46,721 nt of DNA from a bacterium (lineage in GTDB: Bacteria > Chloroflexota > Dormibacteria > Dormibacterales > Dormibacteraceae): the NCBI GenBank assembly GCA_902812395.1, contig CADDZO010000006.1, positions 1-46,721 of the forward strand, given 5' to 3'. Positions 1 through 7,826 of this stretch are shown here, one piece after another. A program made the translations under genes and the position numbers. The notes under the pieces are model-generated. The model saw nothing but the letters and a program-made list of their open reading frames with translations, was not told the DNA's origin and did no database searches. Position 1 is the stretch's first letter. Every line of letters starts with the position of its first letter.

Positions 1-41
1 GGGAGGCGCCGCCTCCGCCCCCTCCGGGAGCCACCGCCGGG

Positions 42-1268
42 ATGGCGGCCGCGATCTCGAACCGGCTCCGGCAGTGGGGTGTGAGCAAGCCCGCGGCCAG
101 CGGGCCTCGGATCCGGCTCACCGGCGTCCAGCGGGTGCCGGGAGCGCTCCCCACCACCCTGCAGCCGTCGCGGGCGGCGTTGTACGCGGGTGCGGTGCTG
201 GTGCTGCTGGCCGGGCTCCTGGCTGCTATCTTCTACGTCCCCTCGGCGCAGGTGACGCTGGTGGCCGAGGCCAGCCCGTTCTCCGCCGACGTCCAGGTCA
301 ACGCCTGGCCGGGCTCGTCGCTGGTCCCCATCCGGGTGGTGCCGATCACGAAGACCGCCTCCATGCAGGCATCAGCCTCGGGCGTTCAGGTCATCCCCGG
401 GAAGCTGGCCACGGGCCAGTTCACCTACCAGGACAACTGTCCCTACCAGCAGGGGATCGAGATCTTCAACGGCCAGCGGCTGGCCACCTCGAGCGGGGTC
501 GAGTTCGCCCAGCTGGGCGACCTCACCATTTACCCCGGACAGTCGCAGACGGTCAGCATCGAGGCGGTCCAGCCCGGAGCGGCGGGCAACGTCCCCGCTG
601 GCGCGATCACGGTGATCGAGCAGAACCAATTTGGCTGCCTCACCGGCAGCAACCAGGATCCCACCTCCGGCGGGGTGGACCAGCAACAGCAGACGGTGAT
701 CCAATCCACCGACATCTCGACTGTCCACTCCCTGCTGGAGCAGAACCTGCGTCAGCAGATCCTGAACCAGCTGGGCCAGGACCAGCGTAGCGGCGAGACC
801 ATGGTCAACCCGCCCTTCTTCGAAGACAAGCAGTTCAGCACCGACCACCAGGTGGGCGACCAGGTCAAGACCTTCACCGCCACGCTGACCGTCTACGCCG
901 AGGGCGACTTCTACTCCGCGGCGGCCCTGCAACGGGCCTTCCACGCGCAACTGGCGGCCAAGGTCCCGGCGGGCAAGCAGCTCACGACCGACCGCATCCA
1001 GCCCGACTACACCGTCACTGCCTCGCAGGGCGGCCACGTCACCTTCCAGGGGAAGGCAACCGCCTACATCGCCCCCAAACTGCCCCTGGGCACCATCCGC
1101 AACCAGCTCGCCGGCAAGTCGGTCAGCCAGGCCCGCTCGTTGCTGGCCCGGCTGCCGATCCGGTCGGTTGAGATCCGGCAGAGCGTGCCCTTTCCGGTGC
1201 TGCCGCTGGTCGGAAGCCGGATCGACCTCCAGTACAACGAGGTGGCAGCCCCGCCGGGCCCGGGCTGA
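42..1268 (+). CDS. Baseplate-J-like single-pass membrane protein
   Basis: The protein has a basic N-terminal cytoplasmic part, one hydrophobic segment at about residues 45-66, and a large extracytoplasmic part. Residues about 115-195 resemble the Baseplate_J/gp47 fold, with the typical stretch GAAGNVPAG near residue 183. Such membrane-anchored versions occur next to ruvX in Chloroflexota-like genomes; their role is not known and a phage origin is not needed. The reading frame is open back to base 3 without a stop, so the true start may lie upstream of the window; base 42 is only the first ATG. It ends 4 bp before ruvX, so the two are probably co-transcribed. The fold call is moderately secure, the function unknown. 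Confidence 0.7.
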   Translation: MAAAISNRLRQWGVSKPAASGPRIRLTGVQRVPGALPTTLQPSRAALYAGAVLVLLAGLLAAIFYVPSAQVTLVAEASPFSADVQVNAWPGSSLVPIRVVPITKTASMQASASGVQVIPGKLATGQFTYQDNCPYQQGIEIFNGQRLATSSGVEFAQLGDLTIYPGQSQTVSIEAVQPGAAGNVPAGAITVIEQNQFGCLTGSNQDPTSGGVDQQQQTVIQSTDISTVHSLLEQNLRQQILNQLGQDQRSGETMVNPPFFEDKQFSTDHQVGDQVKTFTATLTVYAEGDFYSAAALQRAFHAQLAAKVPAGKQLTTDRIQPDYTVTASQGGHVTFQGKATAYIAPKLPLGTIRNQLAGKSVSQARSLLARLPIRSVEIRQSVPFPVLPLVGSRIDLQYNEVAAPPGPG

Positions 1269-1272
1269 GGAC

Positions 1273-1686
1273 ATGCGGGTGCTAGCCGTGGACCCGGGCA
1301 GCCGTCGGGTCGGGATCGCCGTCTCGGACCCCACCGGCACGGTCGCCCAGCCGCTGACGGCGCTGGAGGCCGAGCCGGCGGTCTCACTTGCGGAGCGACT
1401 GGTGGCGTTGGCCCGCAAGCAGGGGGCGGAGCGGATCGTGGTCGGCCTGCCCCGCCGCCTGGACGGGAGCCTGGGCCCGGAGGCGGACGCGGCTCGCCAC
1501 CTGGCCGACCGGCTGCGACGGCTGAGCCGATTGCCGGTCAGCCTCGAGGACGAGCGCCTGACCAGCGTCGAGGCGGACCGGGCACTGATCGCCTCGGGGA
1601 TCGGGCGGGTCCGGCGCAAGCACCTCTCCCATCCGGTGGCGGCGGCCCTGATCCTCCAGGCTCACCTGGAGCGCAGGCGGCGGTGA
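1273..1686 (+). CDS. ruvX: Pre-16S rRNA nuclease / YqgF RNase H-fold protein RuvX
   Basis: 137 residues, the usual family length. The N-terminus MRVLAVDPGSRRVGIAVSD is the first RNase H-fold motif with its catalytic Asp. GLPRRLDGS is the second motif, and the segment DERLTSVEA carries the next acidic residue. The family (YqgF/RuvX) matures the 16S rRNA 5' end and was first described as a possible Holliday-junction resolvase. The ATG at 1273 was chosen because the family starts right at this motif; the frame is open further upstream but that part has no homology. About 190 bp follow before mltG without a convincing gene. Confidence 0.9.
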   Translation: MRVLAVDPGSRRVGIAVSDPTGTVAQPLTALEAEPAVSLAERLVALARKQGAERIVVGLPRRLDGSLGPEADAARHLADRLRRLSRLPVSLEDERLTSVEADRALIASGIGRVRRKHLSHPVAAALILQAHLERRRR

Positions 1687-1877
1687 ACGAGATCTCACGG
1701 GCGGCGCTGGCGGACGGCCGAGGCGCGCGCTGCGTCGGCGCCTACGGCGTCCTCCACCGGTGGCGCCGTTCCCTCCGGGGAGTCGCGAACCGCCCTGAGC
1801 GGGGACCCGAGGGCGGCCCGGAGCCAGTGGAGCAAGAGCGCCTGACTTCGTTAGGCTGGGCCCTGGAGGCGTAGTCG

Positions 1878-3023
1878 ATGCGGACTCCTCCCCCGGCCAC
1901 CATGCCTCCGCCCGAGCTGAACCGGCTGGCCCCAGCGCGAACGGTACCGGCCGCTCGGCCCCGTCGGCGGCGTGGCCGTCGGCTCGCGACCCTGGTGCTG
2001 GTGGTCGCAGTGCTGGCGCTGCTGGCTGACCGCGGCTACGCGTACGGGCGGGACCAGATGGCCCCGGTCACCGCCCGTTCCGAGCCGGTTGCCTTCCAGG
2101 TGTCGCGGGGTGAGAGCTCGGTCCAGGTAGCGGAGGCTCTGCAGCGGGCCGACCTCATCCGAAGCGCGCTCTTGATGGAGGTGTATCTGCGCTACCTCGC
2201 CTACCGCGGTCGGCCGGCCACGATCGAGGCCGGGGTCTTCAGGCTGAATCGGGACATGAGCCTGGCCCGGATCGTGGCCGCACTTGCCCACGCCGGCCAG
2301 CCCCAGGTCAAGGTGACGCTGCCCGATGGCGACACCATGGCCGAGATGGCGGCCCTCGCCCAGAAGGCGGGGGTGGGTACCGCCCAGCAATACCTGGCCG
2401 CGGCCCAAGACGAGACCGCCTGGGTGGCCCGCTTCCCCTACCTGGGCAGTGGCCGGCCGCCCGGAGCGCCCGGCGACCTGGAAGGGTTCCTCTACCCGGA
2501 CAGCTACGACCTGAACAAGGGGGCAACGGTCCAGGATCTGATCGCCGACCAGCTCCAGCGCTTCCAGCAGGTGGTGGGACCCCTGGAGGCCCAGATGGCG
2601 CAACCGACCGCATCCCGGCCGCCGGAATCGCTGTATGCCATCGTGACCCTGGCCTCCATCGTGCAGCGGGAGGTCACCAGCGACCAGGACCGGGCTATGG
2701 TATGCGGGATCTTCTACAACCGTCTGTCCCAGGGCATGCCGTTGCAGGACGACATGACGGTGGCCTACGGGCTCGGGATCAGTCCCACCCAGCTGACCAC
2801 CGCCGACCTCCAGAAGGACACCCCGTACAACACCTACCTGCACAAAGGCCTGCCCGTCGGGCCCATCTCCAATCCCAGCCTGGCCAGCATCAAGGCCTGC
2901 GTCCAGCCCACCCCCAGTCCGGATCTCTTTTTCTTCACCGATCCCAAGGGCGTCGCCCATTACGCCCGCACCTACGCCCAGTTCCAGCAGCAAGAGCAGC
3001 AATACGGCGTAGGTGCCGGGTGA
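1878..3023 (+). CDS. mltG: Endolytic murein transglycosylase MltG (YceG)
   Basis: 381 residues. A proline-rich, basic N-terminus (1-35) is followed by one membrane segment at about 36-50, then a LysM-like part and the YceG catalytic domain. LEGFLYPDSY (201-210) and LASIVQREV (258-266) are family motifs. Glu265 matches the catalytic glutamate, while the first Glu of the usual IVEKE is Gln here. MltG cuts nascent peptidoglycan strands at the outer face of the membrane and sets glycan length. The gene overlaps aroE by 4 bp. Its last 170 bp are repeated downstream by the tandem duplication. Confidence 0.93.
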   Translation: MRTPPPATMPPPELNRLAPARTVPAARPRRRRGRRLATLVLVVAVLALLADRGYAYGRDQMAPVTARSEPVAFQVSRGESSVQVAEALQRADLIRSALLMEVYLRYLAYRGRPATIEAGVFRLNRDMSLARIVAALAHAGQPQVKVTLPDGDTMAEMAALAQKAGVGTAQQYLAAAQDETAWVARFPYLGSGRPPGAPGDLEGFLYPDSYDLNKGATVQDLIADQLQRFQQVVGPLEAQMAQPTASRPPESLYAIVTLASIVQREVTSDQDRAMVCGIFYNRLSQGMPLQDDMTVAYGLGISPTQLTTADLQKDTPYNTYLHKGLPVGPISNPSLASIKACVQPTPSPDLFFFTDPKGVAHYARTYAQFQQQEQQYGVGAG

Positions 3024-3799
3024 GACGGGTACTGCTGATCGGGCAGGGGATCGGATACTCGGCCAGCCCGCGTATGCAGGGGGCCGCCTTCGCGGCGGTG
3101 GGCCTGCCCTGGACCTATGAGCTGCTCGACATTCCGTCCGAGCGGCTACCGGCGGCGGTCAGCCGGTTGCGGGCGCCGGACTGTGCCGGTGCCAACGTCA
3201 CCATCCCCCATAAGGTGGCGGTGATCCCGCTGCTGGACGGGATCGAGGGCGAGGCCGAGCAGGCCGGAGCCGTCAACACCGTGCGCCGTGAGGGTACGCG
3301 CCTGGTCGGCTCGAACACCGACGTGGCCGGGATCCGGACCGCCCTTGGCCTGGTCGGGGTGGAGCCGGTTGGCGCCCGGGCCGTTGTGCTCGGCGGCGGT
3401 GGGGCCGCACGGGCGGCGGCGGTGGCGTTGCGTGGCGCCCGGCTGGCCTTCCTGGTACGGCAGGGAGAGCTCGATGTTGACCTGCCAGGCAAGGTGGTCG
3501 CCTGGGACGACCCCACCGGCGCTGCCCTGGTCGGCCACTGCGACGTGCTCGTCAACGCTACCCCGCTCGGCCGCCACGGCGAGATGCCGGTGCGTCCGGC
3601 CGCGTTGCCTCCGCAGGGGGCGGTCGTCGATCTGGTTTATGTGACCGGGGGCACGCCGCTGATCCGACGTGCTCGTCAGCTGGGCCTGCGTTGCGCCGAC
3701 GGCTGGGTCGTGCTCCTGGCCCAGGGCGCGGCTGCGTTCACTGCCTGGACTGGCAGGGAGGCGCCGCTGGAGGCGATGCGGGCGGCGCTGGAGCCGTGA
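3020..3799 (+). CDS. aroE: Shikimate dehydrogenase AroE, copy 1
   Basis: 259 residues; reduces 3-dehydroshikimate to shikimate with NADPH. NVTIPHK (59-65) holds the catalytic Lys65 and SNTD (98-101) the catalytic Asp101. GGGGAAR at about 125-131 is the nucleotide-binding loop. The start is the GTG at 3020, inside the mltG stop (GTGA), so translation is coupled. The frame is open well upstream, but that part is out-of-frame mltG. It overlaps the peptidase gene by 4 bp. An identical second copy lies at 4680-5459. The rest of the pathway (aroK, aroB, aroQ) follows at 7.3-9.4 kb. Confidence 0.93.
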   Translation: MRRVLLIGQGIGYSASPRMQGAAFAAVGLPWTYELLDIPSERLPAAVSRLRAPDCAGANVTIPHKVAVIPLLDGIEGEAEQAGAVNTVRREGTRLVGSNTDVAGIRTALGLVGVEPVGARAVVLGGGGAARAAAVALRGARLAFLVRQGELDVDLPGKVVAWDDPTGAALVGHCDVLVNATPLGRHGEMPVRPAALPPQGAVVDLVYVTGGTPLIRRARQLGLRCADGWVVLLAQGAAAFTAWTGREAPLEAMRAALEP

Positions 3800-4437
3800 G
3801 CGTTCCGCCGGTGATGCTGCTGCTGGCATGGGCCCCGGTCGGGGTCGGAGCCGGCGTAGCGGTCCGCTGGGGGTCGGTGTGGCTGGCCCGGCGGCAGGGC
3901 CTTCCGGCCGGGCAGCGAGCGTGGCAGCGGCTGGGGCCGCCGGTAGCCTGCGGGCTGCTCTTCGCCGGCCTGGCCTGGAGGCTCGGGCCCGTGCCACCGC
4001 TGTTGATCCGGAGCCTGTGGGCAGCGGTGCTGGTTCAGGTTGCCTTCTTCGATGCCGAGCATCGTCTCGTGCTGGATTGCGTGCTGGCCCCGGCCGCAGC
4101 GTTGGCGCTGGCGCTGAGCCCCTTCACCCCTGGCGTGGGGCTGCTGGCTGCGGTTCTGGCCGGAGCCGGCTCGGGGATCGCCTTCTTGCTGCTGGCAATA
4201 GCGGGCTCGCTGGTCTTCAAGGCCGAGGCGATGGGGCTGGGCGATGTCAAGCTGGCCGCGTTCCTGGGCCTGATCCTGGGCCGGCTGGCGGTGAGTGGGA
4301 TCTTGATCGGGGTAATCCTGGCCGGCGCGGTCGGGGTTTCGCTGGTCGTGCTTCACCTGCGTTCGATGCGGGACTCCATCCCCTACGGCCCCTTCCTCAC
4401 CGCTGGGGCCCTGGCCTGCCTGCTCGCCTTCACCTGA
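3796..4437 (+). CDS. A24-family prepilin peptidase, copy 1
   Basis: 213 residues, nearly all hydrophobic, with about six membrane segments. Both catalytic aspartates of the GxGD aspartyl proteases are present: Asp86 in FFDAEHR and Asp150 in GLGDVKL. It lacks the long N-terminal cytoplasmic domain with CxxC pairs and methylase function found in proteobacterial PilD, so it is the short form. Expected role: removing the leader of type IV pilin-like or Flp/Tad pilin precursors in the membrane. The GTG start at 3796 overlaps the aroE stop. No pilin gene is visible in this window. Confidence 0.85.
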   Translation: MSVPPVMLLLAWAPVGVGAGVAVRWGSVWLARRQGLPAGQRAWQRLGPPVACGLLFAGLAWRLGPVPPLLIRSLWAAVLVQVAFFDAEHRLVLDCVLAPAAALALALSPFTPGVGLLAAVLAGAGSGIAFLLLAIAGSLVFKAEAMGLGDVKLAAFLGLILGRLAVSGILIGVILAGAVGVSLVVLHLRSMRDSIPYGPFLTAGALACLLAFT

Positions 4438-4513
4438 GCCGAACACGGAGTGGGCCTCGATGCGCTCGTCCTTCCGGTTTGGGCCGGGGTGCTCACGTGA
4501 CGCGAGCCCTCTT

Positions 4514-4683
4514 CCGTCGGGCCCATCTCCAATCCCAGCCTGGCCAGCATCAAGGCCTGCGTCCAGCCCACCCCCAGTCCGGATCTCTTTTTCTTCACCG
4601 ATCCCAAGGGCGTCGCCCATTACGCCCGCACCTACGCCCAGTTCCAGCAGCAAGAGCAGCAATACGGCGTAGGTGCCGGGTGA
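4514..4683 (+). pseudogene. 3' stump of mltG created by the duplication
   Basis: Encodes the last 55 codons of mltG (ending in the same GVGAG tail) without start, membrane segment or catalytic Glu. The upstream sequence in this frame is unrelated. It is a by-product of the tandem duplication and overlaps the start of the second aroE by 4 bp, as in copy 1. Confidence 0.9.
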
Positions 4684-5459
4684 GACGGGTACTGCTGATC
4701 GGGCAGGGGATCGGATACTCGGCCAGCCCGCGTATGCAGGGGGCCGCCTTCGCGGCGGTGGGCCTGCCCTGGACCTATGAGCTGCTCGACATTCCGTCCG
4801 AGCGGCTACCGGCGGCGGTCAGCCGGTTGCGGGCGCCGGACTGTGCCGGTGCCAACGTCACCATCCCCCATAAGGTGGCGGTGATCCCGCTGCTGGACGG
4901 GATCGAGGGCGAGGCCGAGCAGGCCGGAGCCGTCAACACCGTGCGCCGTGAGGGTACGCGCCTGGTCGGCTCGAACACCGACGTGGCCGGGATCCGGACC
5001 GCCCTTGGCCTGGTCGGGGTGGAGCCGGTTGGCGCCCGGGCCGTTGTGCTCGGCGGCGGTGGGGCCGCACGGGCGGCGGCGGTGGCGTTGCGTGGCGCCC
5101 GGCTGGCCTTCCTGGTACGGCAGGGAGAGCTCGATGTTGACCTGCCAGGCAAGGTGGTCGCCTGGGACGACCCCACCGGCGCTGCCCTGGTCGGCCACTG
5201 CGACGTGCTCGTCAACGCTACCCCGCTCGGCCGCCACGGCGAGATGCCGGTGCGTCCGGCCGCGTTGCCTCCGCAGGGGGCGGTCGTCGATCTGGTTTAT
5301 GTGACCGGGGGCACGCCGCTGATCCGACGTGCTCGTCAGCTGGGCCTGCGTTGCGCCGACGGCTGGGTCGTGCTCCTGGCCCAGGGCGCGGCTGCGTTCA
5401 CTGCCTGGACTGGCAGGGAGGCGCCGCTGGAGGCGATGCGGGCGGCGCTGGAGCCGTGA
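4680..5459 (+). CDS. aroE: Shikimate dehydrogenase AroE, copy 2
   Basis: Protein identical to the first copy (259 residues, Lys65 and Asp101 present). It is preceded only by the truncated mltG end, so its translation depends on read-through from copy 1 or on the GTG with no clear Shine-Dalgarno. If the duplication is real this doubles aroE dosage. If it is an assembly error this gene does not exist. Confidence 0.75.
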   Translation: MRRVLLIGQGIGYSASPRMQGAAFAAVGLPWTYELLDIPSERLPAAVSRLRAPDCAGANVTIPHKVAVIPLLDGIEGEAEQAGAVNTVRREGTRLVGSNTDVAGIRTALGLVGVEPVGARAVVLGGGGAARAAAVALRGARLAFLVRQGELDVDLPGKVVAWDDPTGAALVGHCDVLVNATPLGRHGEMPVRPAALPPQGAVVDLVYVTGGTPLIRRARQLGLRCADGWVVLLAQGAAAFTAWTGREAPLEAMRAALEP

Positions 5460-6097
5460 GCGTTCCGCCGGTGATGCTGCTGCTGGCATGGGCCCCGGTC
5501 GGGGTCGGAGCCGGCGTAGCGGTCCGCTGGGGGTCGGTGTGGCTGGCCCGGCGGCAGGGCCTTCCGGCCGGGCAGCGAGCGTGGCAGCGGCTGGGGCCGC
5601 CGGTAGCCTGCGGGCTGCTCTTCGCCGGCCTGGCCTGGAGGCTCGGGCCCGTGCCACCGCTGTTGATCCGGAGCCTGTGGGCAGCGGTGCTGGTTCAGGT
5701 TGCCTTCTTCGATGCCGAGCATCGTCTCGTGCTGGATTGCGTGCTGGCCCCGGCCGCAGCGTTGGCGCTGGCGCTGAGCCCCTTCACCCCTGGCGTGGGG
5801 CTGCTGGCTGCGGTTCTGGCCGGAGCCGGCTCGGGGATCGCCTTCTTGCTGCTGGCAATAGCGGGCTCGCTGGTCTTCAAGGCCGAGGCGATGGGGCTGG
5901 GCGATGTCAAGCTGGCCGCGTTCCTGGGCCTGATCCTGGGCCGGCTGGCGGTGAGTGGGATCTTGATCGGGGTAATCCTGGCCGGCGCGGTCGGGGTTTC
6001 GCTGGTCGTGCTTCACCTGCGTTCGATGCGGGACTCCATCCCCTACGGCCCCTTCCTCACCGCTGGGGCCCTGGCCTGCCTGCTCGCCTTCACCTGA
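5456..6097 (+). CDS. A24-family prepilin peptidase, copy 2
   Basis: Identical to the copy at 3796-4437 (213 residues, Asp86 and Asp150 present), with the same GTG start inside the aroE stop. This is the copy that carries the native downstream flank (6175 onward). The same caution about the duplication applies. Confidence 0.72.
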   Translation: MSVPPVMLLLAWAPVGVGAGVAVRWGSVWLARRQGLPAGQRAWQRLGPPVACGLLFAGLAWRLGPVPPLLIRSLWAAVLVQVAFFDAEHRLVLDCVLAPAAALALALSPFTPGVGLLAAVLAGAGSGIAFLLLAIAGSLVFKAEAMGLGDVKLAAFLGLILGRLAVSGILIGVILAGAVGVSLVVLHLRSMRDSIPYGPFLTAGALACLLAFT

Positions 6098-6174
6098 GCC
6101 GAACACGGAGTGGGCCTCGATGCGCTCGTCCTTCCGGTTTGGGCCGGGGTGCTCACGTGACGCGAGCCCTCTTC

Positions 6175-6834
6175 GGCCGCCGCGGGCGGGACGCTGGCGG
6201 CAGCGCCCGGGTGGGATGGAAGGCGGGGACTGCCCGCCACCAGCCCTGAAGAATGTCTTGGTTGCGGTCGGGTTCATCACAGGTCCACTTGCTCCCCTGT
6301 TCGCTTTGCGGCGAAAATTCCTGCGGAGCCCGCGCGGCCGGGCTGGTCAGGGGACCTGGGCGCCGCTGGACCGGCACTCGGATTGCGGTCGCTCCGTTAC
6401 TTGCTGGTATGGCGATGCGGCGTAGCTGTCGCCGTTGACTGCTTGGTGCGTTTGCCATTCTGTGAGCTCAACTCTTCGACACCTATGGTGAGGCGGAACC
6501 GGAGGGAGCTGGAACAGAGCTGCAGGCCGTAGCGAGCGCGAACCCTGCCGCATCAAGAACGAAACCCGTGAGCGGAAGAGGGGTCCGAGCCTCGGTCAAC
6601 TGGGTGAAGGCAGCAATCCGTGCCTTGGAGCCCCGAGGCAGCCCGGAACTCCGGCGTAGGGGAGGCGGCATGCAGCGAAGGCGGTCGGGCGACTGGAGAG
6701 ACCCTCCTGCGCCCGTGGGCGAGGCCAATCGCCGCCGAGCCGTGTCCTTGCGGCGCGAGCGGACCTGGTCACAAGCCTGCGGAGGCTGGCGGCGGACACA
6801 GAACCGGTGCTCGAACGACAACGTTCCCGACGGC
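6175..6834. other. 660-bp gap with no convincing gene
   Basis: No reading frame here resembles a protein. Base composition is mixed, with a lower-GC patch around 6240-6330. There are several possible hairpins, for example GGCGA with TCGCC around 6411-6431. Parts (6480-6720) are rich in short GGAG/CCGGA stretches of the kind seen in structured RNAs or decayed group II introns, but I could not match a known RNA family. The upstream promoter of the PH-domain gene lies at the right end. Confidence 0.4.
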
Positions 6835-6840
6835 TACAAT
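6835..6840 (+). promoter_or_regulatory. -10 box for the PH-domain/aroKBQ run
   Basis: TACAAT, five of six matches to the sigma-70 -10 consensus, lies 12 bp before the ATG at 6853. No good -35 box at 17 bp. Transcription would start within a few bases of the ATG, giving a leaderless or almost leaderless mRNA. Confidence 0.4.
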
Positions 6841-6852
6841 CCAAACGCCGCG

Positions 6853-7335
6853 ATGCCCCGTCACCTGATGGAGGGTGAGACCATCGTGCTCCCCACGATC
6901 CACCGACACTGGATCCTCTTCGTGCAGCGGGTCGTGCCCGCCAGCCTGCTCGCCATAGTGGCGCTGCTGATCCTCTTCCTGGCTGGCAGGGGGGTGGTCG
7001 TGCGAGCGCTGGGCACGACCGCGATCGGGCTGGCCCTGGGAGTCTGGATCTTGATCGTCTGGATCCAGTGGTGGTATGCAGCGACCCTCACGCTCACCGA
7101 CCAGCGGGTGCTGCTGGAGAGGGGCATCATCGTCCGGCGGAGCAAGGTCATCCCGCTGGACCGGGTCCAGGACGCTTCCACCCGCCAGGGGCCGATGGGA
7201 CGGCTCCTGAACTACGGGGACATCGAGATCGACGCCGCTGGCCCCCGGGGGGCCGAGCTGTTCGACCACGTAGGCGCCCCCGAGGTGGTGCGGGACCAGG
7301 TCCTGATCCTCTCCGACCAGATGCGGCGGCGATGA
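6853..7335 (+). CDS. PH-domain membrane protein (bPH_2/YdbS-like)
   Basis: 160 residues. Two hydrophobic segments (about 20-42 and 45-68) precede a bacterial PH domain. That domain starts with LTLTDQRVLLERGIIVRR and continues VIPLDRVQDAS, the typical bPH_2 pattern. Role unknown; such proteins sit in the membrane and may scaffold others. The frame is open upstream to 6568, but that part is arginine-rich and unlike a protein, so the ATG 12 bp after the TACAAT box was chosen. It overlaps aroK by 4 bp and thus opens the aroK-aroB-aroQ-efp run. Confidence 0.8.
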   Translation: MPRHLMEGETIVLPTIHRHWILFVQRVVPASLLAIVALLILFLAGRGVVVRALGTTAIGLALGVWILIVWIQWWYAATLTLTDQRVLLERGIIVRRSKVIPLDRVQDASTRQGPMGRLLNYGDIEIDAAGPRGAELFDHVGAPEVVRDQVLILSDQMRRR

Positions 7336-7826
7336 CACGCCCGACTCTGGCCCTGGTCGGGTTCATGGCCAGCGGGAAGACCGCAGTGGGTGCCCTGGTC
7401 GCCCTCCGGGCGGGGGTCCCCCATCACGACCTGGACGCCATGGTCGAGGCACGCTGTGGGATGCCCATCCCGCACATCTTCGAGCTCCGTGGAGAGGGTG
7501 CCTTTCGAGAACTGGAATCGGAGCTGCTGGCCGAGGCGCTGGAGCCGGGCGCGGTGGTGTCCATGGGCGGCGGCACCCCACTTTCCGATCACAACTGGCG
7601 CCTGATCCGGGAGCGGGCGGTCACGGTCTGGCTCGACGCCCCCCTGGAAGCACTGGCCGCTCGCGCCGCCGGCGGGCTCGGCCGGCCGCTCTGGTCCGAT
7701 CCGGAGCGCCTGCGGCAGCTCTGGCTGTCCCGCCTGCCTCGCTACGCCGAAGCCGACCACCGCGTGGACGCTACCCGCCCCTTGGAGCTGGTGGCGGAGG
7801 AGGTCTGGACCAGATGGCGCGGGTGA
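7332..7826 (+). CDS. aroK: Shikimate kinase AroK
   Basis: 164 residues; phosphorylates shikimate at O3 with ATP. The Walker A loop GFMASGKTAVG (10-20) has Lys16. LDAM contains the shikimate-binding Asp of the DxD motif, FRELES the FRxxE motif, and MGGGTPL the substrate-binding GGG. The C-terminal part has the lid-region Arg residues. ATG overlaps the preceding stop (ATGA). It overlaps aroB by 13 bp, so the two are translationally coupled. Confidence 0.92.
   Translation: MTRPTLALVGFMASGKTAVGALVALRAGVPHHDLDAMVEARCGMPIPHIFELRGEGAFRELESELLAEALEPGAVVSMGGGTPLSDHNWRLIRERAVTVWLDAPLEALAARAAGGLGRPLWSDPERLRQLWLSRLPRYAEADHRVDATRPLELVAEEVWTRWRG

Larger units (their letters stand above)
2854..4514 (+). 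repeat. 1660-bp tandem duplication, copy 1
   Basis: Bases 2854-4514 recur at 4514-6174 with an offset of exactly 1660. I saw no mismatch in the stretches compared, and the encoded proteins are identical. The unit covers the 3' end of mltG, all of aroE, all of the prepilin peptidase and about 75 bp downstream. Only one base of identity (the C at 4514) is shared at the junction. Either this is a recent duplication or an assembly artefact. Confidence 0.95.
4514..6174 (+). repeat. 1660-bp tandem duplication, copy 2
   Basis: Second, apparently identical unit of the duplication. Sequence divergence starts at 6175, where the native downstream region resumes. The left junction (4514/4515) joins the region after the first peptidase gene to the middle of mltG codon 326. 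Because 1660 is not a multiple of 3, reading frames across the junction change. Confidence 0.95.

Noticed and set aside
372-1619. Long minus-strand frame opposite the baseplate-J-like gene and ruvX
   Set aside because: Typical high-GC antisense shadow with Arg/Gly-rich product; similar antisense frames elsewhere were dropped for the same reason.
1683-1874. 63-codon frame between ruvX and mltG
   Set aside because: Arg/Gly-rich, no homology, starts inside ruvX; regarded as chance.
1690-1877. Possible T-box or other leader RNA before mltG
   Set aside because: No TGGNACCGCG antiterminator sequence or specifier loop could be found; GGTGGCGCC alone is not enough.
3669-5459. Very long frame running through the duplication junction into the second aroE
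   Set aside because: It joins an out-of-frame reading of the peptidase gene to aroE; only the 259-residue AroE part is real.
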